A DNA stretch of 64,000 nt from NCBI GenBank assembly GCA_023101485.1, contig LVZB01000001.1, forward strand, positions 806,001 to 870,000, given 5' to 3'. The position numbers were made by a program, and so were the translations under genes. Below, in pieces: positions 59,439 through 64,000 of this stretch. The notes below the pieces were generated by a model. The model searched no databases and was not told the origin of the DNA. It saw nothing but the letters and a program-made list of their open reading frames with translations. This DNA is from Pasteurellaceae bacterium Macca. Its GTDB lineage: Bacteria > Pseudomonadota > Gammaproteobacteria > Enterobacterales > Pasteurellaceae. Numbering within the stretch: position 1 is the stretch's first letter; each line of letters opens with the position of its first letter.

Positions 59439-59460
59439 AAGCGGTCAAAAACGACCGCTT
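59439..59460. terminator. USS-like hairpin between rnr and the coiled-coil lipoprotein gene
   Basis: AAGCGGTC / GACCGCTT around AAAAAC, at the 3' side of the lipoprotein gene. Short perfect stem; a likely weak terminator. Confidence 0.6.
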
Positions 59461-59493
59461 GCGAAAGGATAACAGGAAGATTAAGCAGCAGTT

Positions 59494-60288
59494 TTATCTT
59501 GAACAGGGGCAGGTTTTACTTTCAACGGGTGCGCTCTCGCTTTTTGGCGATTCCGCTTTTGGAGCTTCCGTTTTTGGTTTCTCTGCGTTGTCCTTGCCCA
59601 TGGCTTCTTTCACTTCACTTTTCAGATCAGAAGCCACTTCTTGAATCGCTTTACCCACACTGCCCATGGTATCGGCAATGGCAGATTTTGCTTCTTTCAT
59701 TGAATTACCCAAGTTGGTTTTCACATCGTTAAAGGTTTCAAGGAGCTTGCCTTTTTTCTCATTTAACTCTTGTTTTACCTCAGTGGCATTCGCTTTCGTG
59801 TTATCTAATTTCGCCTCTAAATTCGCTTCAAGGGCGCTTTTCATTTCCGCCCATTTCTCTTCGGAGACTTTTTTCGCTTCGGCGACACGGCTGTCAATAG
59901 ACTGTTGAATTTCAGCGATTTTGCTTTCGGCCTTTTTCTGTGCTTCGGCAATTTTACTCTCTGCCTCTTTCTGAGCCTGAGCGACTTTTTCATCGGCGAG
60001 TTTTTGCATTTCAACTACTTTGCTTTCCGAAGCTTTTTTCACTTCGGCAATTTGTGCTGCCGTTGATTGCTGAATCTCTGCAATCTGTTTTGCCGTAGCT
60101 TGTTGAACCTCTGCCACTTGGCTCTCTTTTTGCGCTAAGGCTTTCTCTGTTTCAGCCATTTTGCTTTGAATTTCAGCAAGTTGGGTTTGGGTGCTTTTTA
60201 ATTCAGCTTCCACTTTGGCTTTGCCATTGTCGCAAGCGGTGAGGGTAAAAGCACTTAATACAAGTAACGCAAAGAATGATTTTTTCAT
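59494..60288 (-). CDS. Coiled-coil lipoprotein
   Basis: 264-aa lipoprotein: signal MKKSFFALLVLSAFTLTAC with lipobox LTAC, so anchored by an acylated Cys19. Residues about 25-175 are a long heptad-type coiled coil made of related short units such as QKEAESKIAEAQKKAESKIA and IAEIQQS. A second helical part (about 180-225) follows, then a Lys/Pro/Glu/Ser tail and a terminal CPC (TCPCSR). It could be a cell-envelope spacer or adhesin-like protein; no family is recognised with certainty. Start at 60288 (GGAGATTATTCCC upstream). Confidence 0.78.
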   Translation of the reverse strand: MKKSFFALLVLSAFTLTACDNGKAKVEAELKSTQTQLAEIQSKMAETEKALAQKESQVAEVQQATAKQIAEIQQSTAAQIAEVKKASESKVVEMQKLADEKVAQAQKEAESKIAEAQKKAESKIAEIQQSIDSRVAEAKKVSEEKWAEMKSALEANLEAKLDNTKANATEVKQELNEKKGKLLETFNDVKTNLGNSMKEAKSAIADTMGSVGKAIQEVASDLKSEVKEAMGKDNAEKPKTEAPKAESPKSESAPVESKTCPCSR

Positions 60289-60371
60289 GGGAATAATCTC
60301 CATAGATAGAATAACAAGATGCAATCTTGCACCTTACTCAACACAAAAGGGGGCAATCCCCCCTTTTTTCG

Positions 60372-63323
60372 TTATACCGCAACAGAAGGTGCAACTCTGG
60401 CGGCAGAATAGACATGGCTAACGGCACTACTGTGACCGCCAAAACCTTTGCCATAGAAATAGTATTTTGAATTTAACCATTCCTGAACCACTACATCGGA
60501 CAATTCAGTCGCCGGTGCGGCAGCAACCGTCATTTCAGCCTTCGTGTGGGCAACACGGGAGAAAGTGCCACATTGACCGTCAAATTGGTAACTGCTTTGA
60601 TACACCTTCACTTCTACCGCATCCCCTGCCGTTGGCTGTTGCGCTGGGGATTGCATTTCTGCTTTCACCCATTGACGGCGAGCATGGTTTTCTTTCACTA
60701 AGTCACGATCACTTGGCTGTGCCACAAAATCCCCAAAAGGTTTGACTGAGGCTTCCACCACTTTCGCCTCAGTCACACTACCCTCGAGGGCTGGCGTCGT
60801 TGGGCGTTGATGATTCTCTTTGACTAAATCACGATCTGTGCCTTGTTTTACCACCTGTCCAAAGGGAACGGAGAGGGCTTTTTCACTGCTCTGCTCGTGA
60901 TGAACCGCGTCCCCCACTTCCGCTAGGGTCGGCTGTTGCTGTTGCAACATTTCATCTACCGATAAGAAACGCGGTTTCTCTTCCGCTTTTGGTGCATGGC
61001 TAAATTTCACCCAAATCTTACCGCTTGCAAGTTCTGGTGATGCCACCGCCGAAGTTAATGGCATTGGAGCGCTTTTCACCTCATCACGGCGGTCACGACG
61101 ACGTTGATTCCCCACGCGTAAATGGCGAGGTAGGCGACGTTGGCGGTTTGCATCACGATTCTCGCTACGCTCATCTTCCCCTTTGGTAACCTCAAGGGTG
61201 TCTACTGGGGTATGATTTAGCGTTTCTTCGACTATTGGTGCAACTGGTGCGAAAGCCTGTGGTGCAGGGGTGTTGCCTTTCGTGGAATGAACCTCGTTAA
61301 TGCTTCCGTTTTCAAGGGTTTCGACAGTCGCCTCAGAGGTGCTTTCGATACGCACTTTTTTACGGAGATCACGGCGTTGGCGACGTTCTGCCACTTTCGC
61401 TTCACGCGGTGGGCGTTCTGGCGTCACAGTGACCACTTCTTCCACGATTTCACGGCGTTTTTTCGGCTCTGTAACCTCTTTCCCTTCCGTTGGGAGAGGA
61501 TTTTTACGCTCGTTACGGTTGTTTGGACGGTCACGGCGTTGCTGACGGCGATCACGTTGGTTGCGGTGACGATGCTGGCGAGGTTTCTTCTCTGGCTGAA
61601 CTTCCTCTGTCGCAAAGAAACCTTTAATTTTCGCTATTAAACGGCTCAAGAGTGACGGTTTTGCTGACTCTGGCGTCGGTGCTGGTTGAAGATTTAACTC
61701 CGTACTTTGTAATACCGACTCCACCGTAATAACGGGCTCATTACGCGTCACAAGGGCTTCTTCGCCGTGGTGATGTAATGCGGTAATGCTCTCTTCTTCG
61801 TGCTCTTGCTGATAACGGCGTGCTAAGTCGTAACTTAACACCGGCATGACTTCATTTTCACGCAAACGATAAACGTGGAAATGTGGCGTTTCCATGCTCT
61901 CATTTGGCACCACAACGACTTGCACATTGTGGCGTGTTTCAATACTGCTGATAGCCCGGCGTTTTTCGTTTAACAAGTAAGAGGCAATTTGCACTGGCAC
62001 GATGGTATGCACCTGCGCGCTATTTTCTTTAATTGCTTCTTCTTCTAATAAACGGAGGATGGAAAGAGCGATAGATTCATTATCCCGCACTTTACCTGTG
62101 CCTTGACAGCGAGGGCAAACATGGGAAGAGGCTTCACTTAATGACGGGCTTAAACGCTGACGGCTCATTTCTAATAAGCCAAAGCGAGAAATGCGTCCAA
62201 ATTGGATGCGCGCACGGTCTTGGCGGGTCGCTTCACGGATACGATTTTCCACTTCACGTTGATGACGAACTGGGGTCATATCAATGAAGTCAATAACAAT
62301 TAACCCCCCTAAATCACGCAGGCGTAATTGGCGAGCGATCTCATCTGCGGCTTCTAAATTGGTATTTAATGCCGTTTCTTCAATATCGCCACCACGGGTT
62401 GCCCGTGAAGAGTTAATATCAATCGCCGTTAAGGCTTCCGTCACATCAATAACAATCGAACCACCGGAGGGAAGGCGGACTTCCCGTTGGAAAGCAGATT
62501 CAATTTGGGATTCAATTTGGTAATGGCTAAAAAGTGGCACTTCGCCTTCATACAAACGCACACGGTTGATGAAATCAGGGCGAACAAGGCGGATATGATT
62601 TTTTGCTTTCTCAAAAACTTTTTTATTGTCGATTAAGATTTCCCCAATATCACGGCGGAGGTAATCACGAATCGCACGAACGATCACATCACTTTCTTGG
62701 TGAATTAAAAATGGTGCAGGGCGAGATTCCGCGGCTTTTTTAATGGCTTCCCAATGGTGGAGAAGGACTTTTAAATCCCACTGTAACTCTTCAGGGGATT
62801 TGCCCACGCCAGCGGTACGCACGATTAAGCCCACATCTTCTGGCACATCAAGGCAATCAAGGGCTTCTTTTAATTCTAAGCGTTCATCACCTTCGATACG
62901 GCGAGAAATGCCCCCCGCACGCGGATTATTGGGCATTAACACCAAATAGCTTCCCGCCAGGGAGATAAATGTCGTTAAAGCCGCCCCTTTATTGCCACGC
63001 TCTTCTTTGCTGACCTGAACGATGACTTCTTGCCCTTCTTGAATAATATCTTTGATATTCGGGCGACCTTGGAATACATAACCCTGTGGGAAGTATTCTC
63101 GGGAAATTTCTTTTAACGGTAAAAAGCCGTGGCGTTCTGCACCATAATCAACAAATGCCGCTTCAAGGCTTGGCTCAACACGGGTGATTTTACCTTTGTA
63201 GATATTCGCTTTTTTCTGTTCATGACCCGGACTTTCAATGTCCAAATCGAACAAACGTTGCCCATCAACAAGGGCAACTCGCAACTCCTCTTTCTGAGTT
63301 GCATTGATTAACATTCTTTTCAT
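60372..63323 (-). CDS. rne: Ribonuclease E
   Basis: 983-aa endoribonuclease that starts mRNA decay and processes 9S rRNA and tRNAs; it scaffolds the degradosome. The N-terminal catalytic half has an S1 domain (residues about 35-120) and the 5' sensor. The active-site acidic residues are in [16 protein letters not shown] and [11 protein letters not shown]. The zinc-link is CPRCQGTG near residue 404. After about residue 530 comes a long disordered Arg/Glu-rich region ([20 protein letters not shown]) and a C-terminal part with weak internal repeats ([36 protein letters not shown]). It has a leader of at least 100 bases upstream, possibly for autoregulation. Confidence 0.96.
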   Translation of the reverse strand: MKRMLINATQKEELRVALVDGQRLFDLDIESPGHEQKKANIYKGKITRVEPSLEAAFVDYGAERHGFLPLKEISREYFPQGYVFQGRPNIKDIIQEGQEVIVQVSKEERGNKGAALTTFISLAGSYLVLMPNNPRAGGISRRIEGDERLELKEALDCLDVPEDVGLIVRTAGVGKSPEELQWDLKVLLHHWEAIKKAAESRPAPFLIHQESDVIVRAIRDYLRRDIGEILIDNKKVFEKAKNHIRLVRPDFINRVRLYEGEVPLFSHYQIESQIESAFQREVRLPSGGSIVIDVTEALTAIDINSSRATRGGDIEETALNTNLEAADEIARQLRLRDLGGLIVIDFIDMTPVRHQREVENRIREATRQDRARIQFGRISRFGLLEMSRQRLSPSLSEASSHVCPRCQGTGKVRDNESIALSILRLLEEEAIKENSAQVHTIVPVQIASYLLNEKRRAISSIETRHNVQVVVVPNESMETPHFHVYRLRENEVMPVLSYDLARRYQQEHEEESITALHHHGEEALVTRNEPVITVESVLQSTELNLQPAPTPESAKPSLLSRLIAKIKGFFATEEVQPEKKPRQHRHRNQRDRRQQRRDRPNNRNERKNPLPTEGKEVTEPKKRREIVEEVVTVTPERPPREAKVAERRQRRDLRKKVRIESTSEATVETLENGSINEVHSTKGNTPAPQAFAPVAPIVEETLNHTPVDTLEVTKGEDERSENRDANRQRRLPRHLRVGNQRRRDRRDEVKSAPMPLTSAVASPELASGKIWVKFSHAPKAEEKPRFLSVDEMLQQQQPTLAEVGDAVHHEQSSEKALSVPFGQVVKQGTDRDLVKENHQRPTTPALEGSVTEAKVVEASVKPFGDFVAQPSDRDLVKENHARRQWVKAEMQSPAQQPTAGDAVEVKVYQSSYQFDGQCGTFSRVAHTKAEMTVAAAPATELSDVVVQEWLNSKYYFYGKGFGGHSSAVSHVYSAARVAPSVAV

Positions 63324-63549
63324 TGTGTTTCTCGTTTTTCATTATTGTTTAACAACAGATATGCCCCTCTCCCTCACGCTGATTTGATTTCGCGACAGTC
63401 AATCTCCCGATTCTCTGTAATGGAATGTTCTTTTGGGGCGGAGAACCCACCTTCGTCTTACAGCCAAAAAAGCCAGCAAATTCAAAGGGTTACTCCATTC
63501 AACAAGCACCAAACAAGCGGTGCTTTTTTATGCTTTTTTTGCGAAAAAA

Positions 63550-63592
63550 TCCCGACAAAAAAAGCGAGCCATTATGGCATTTTTTGTCGGGA
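63550..63592 (-). terminator. Terminator of the mscS-type gene
   Basis: Stem TCCCGACAAAAAA / TTTTTTGTCGGGA (63550-63562, 63580-63592), followed on the minus strand by TTTTTTCGC. The stretch 63324-63549 before it contains the rne leader and one uptake signal (about 63513); no gene is supported there. Confidence 0.85.
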
Positions 63593-63623
63593 ATAGAAAG
63601 GAAGAAATCAGCCCTTTCGCCGA

Positions 63624-64000
63624 TTACGCTTTTGTGGCGGGGCGAGCGAGGGCAACTTGAATCGGCTGTTCTGCCGGTAAATGCAAGTCTAACTGATTGT
63701 ATGGAATCGAAATGCCTGCCTTATCAAAGCCTAATTTCACTTTTTCCAAAATGGCAAATTGTGTGCTGGCATAGGAAGAGGTCTGCACCCACGGGCGGAC
63801 GAAAAGTTGCACACTACTTGCCGCCAAGCTCCCTACCGCAATAGTCGGCTCTGGGTAATTTAATACATTTTCATCATCAAACAGAATCTGCTGAATCACC
63901 GCTTTAGCTTGTTCAATGTCGGATTCGTAGCTAATGTCGAAGATAAAATCAATCCGTCGTGTTTCATTGCGTGAATAGTTGGTAATACTGTCGGAGAACA
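63624..64000 (-). CDS. mscS: Small-conductance mechanosensitive channel MscS, C-terminal part (partial)
   Basis: The reading frame is open to the window edge. It shows the C-terminal cytoplasmic cage domain of MscS: SDSITNYSRNETRRIDFIFD, then ISYESDIEQAKA, VGSLAASSVQLFVRPWV and a DKAGISIPYNQLDLHLP end, all as in E. coli MscS. The channel opens under membrane tension to protect against osmotic downshock. The start lies beyond 64000. Confidence 0.9.
   Translation of the reverse strand, partial: FSDSITNYSRNETRRIDFIFDISYESDIEQAKAVIQQILFDDENVLNYPEPTIAVGSLAASSVQLFVRPWVQTSSYASTQFAILEKVKLGFDKAGISIPYNQLDLHLPAEQPIQVALARPATKA

Noticed and set aside
63345-63844. Overlapping plus-strand ORFs (83, 139 and 75 aa) beside rne
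   Set aside because: They run through an uptake signal, the mscS terminator and into antisense mscS; composition is not coding-like.

Overview
The window is a chromosomal segment of a gamma-proteobacterium of the family Pasteurellaceae. The 9-mer ACAAGCGGT, usually continued by C-AAATTT, recurs throughout on both strands and often as inverted pairs between genes. This is the uptake signal sequence of the Actinobacillus pleuropneumoniae-type subclade (Actinobacillus, Mannheimia, Glaesserella, Bibersteinia and relatives). Gene content agrees: rpoBC without rplJL upstream, a ubiF-type hydroxylase, selABC, an enteric-like sorbitol operon, and a ComE1-like protein. I cannot name the species.

Layout. 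1-8.6 kb: end of tuf, an SLC13-type permease, plsC-ftsP, accA, pdxY, tmk and ubiF. 8.6-12.8 kb: a complete sorbitol PTS operon (srlA-srlE-srlB-srlD-srlM) with a well placed CRP site and a separate srlR. 12.9-19 kb: an esterase, tldD, a Phd/VapC toxin-antitoxin pair, prmA and a long-chain acyl-CoA ligase. 19-30.6 kb: an accessory region. An IS1595-family element (IS1016-like, transposase with a premature stop) lies at the 5' end of a DUF417 gene. Behind it is a P4-like satellite or genomic island that ends at tRNA-Sec (selC). The island carries a tyrosine integrase, an AAA ATPase, an AlpA regulator, a Rha-family protein, an Ash/Icd-like protein, a DUF927 helicase and a RelE-type toxin-antitoxin pair. 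It also has a dense array of GGACAA motifs with 10/21-bp phasing that may be its replication origin, and a 58-aa gene readable only through a -1 frameshift at A_AAA_AAG. 30.6-34 kb: selC, selA and a selB broken by one base. 34-43.2 kb: two Bor-like lipoproteins, rpoC and rpoB. 43.7-50.7 kb: tpx, dnaJ, three small accessory genes (one VapD-like) lying between dnaJ and dnaK, dnaK and ltrA. 50.7-55 kb: trkH and nrfHA. 55-64 kb: epmA, a repeat-expanded ComEA-like DNA-binding protein, rnr, a coiled-coil lipoprotein, rne and the end of an mscS-type gene.

How the parts fit. The sorbitol operon is a self-contained uptake and catabolism unit under probable CRP and SrlR control. selA, selC and selB form the selenocysteine machinery, but the split selB would disable it unless the frameshift is a sequencing error or is suppressed. 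nrfHA is the two-subunit menaquinol-linked form of cytochrome c nitrite reductase. Its NrfA has CxxCH rather than CxxCK at the catalytic haem, as in Campylobacter, and sits behind an FNR-type site. The island is compact and translationally coupled, with most small genes overlapping.

The best candidates for something undescribed are the phased GGACAA array, the putative frameshift gene behind alpA, the island's two cargo genes of unknown role (251-aa protein and AAA ATPase), and the 29-residue repeat expansion in the ComEA-like protein.
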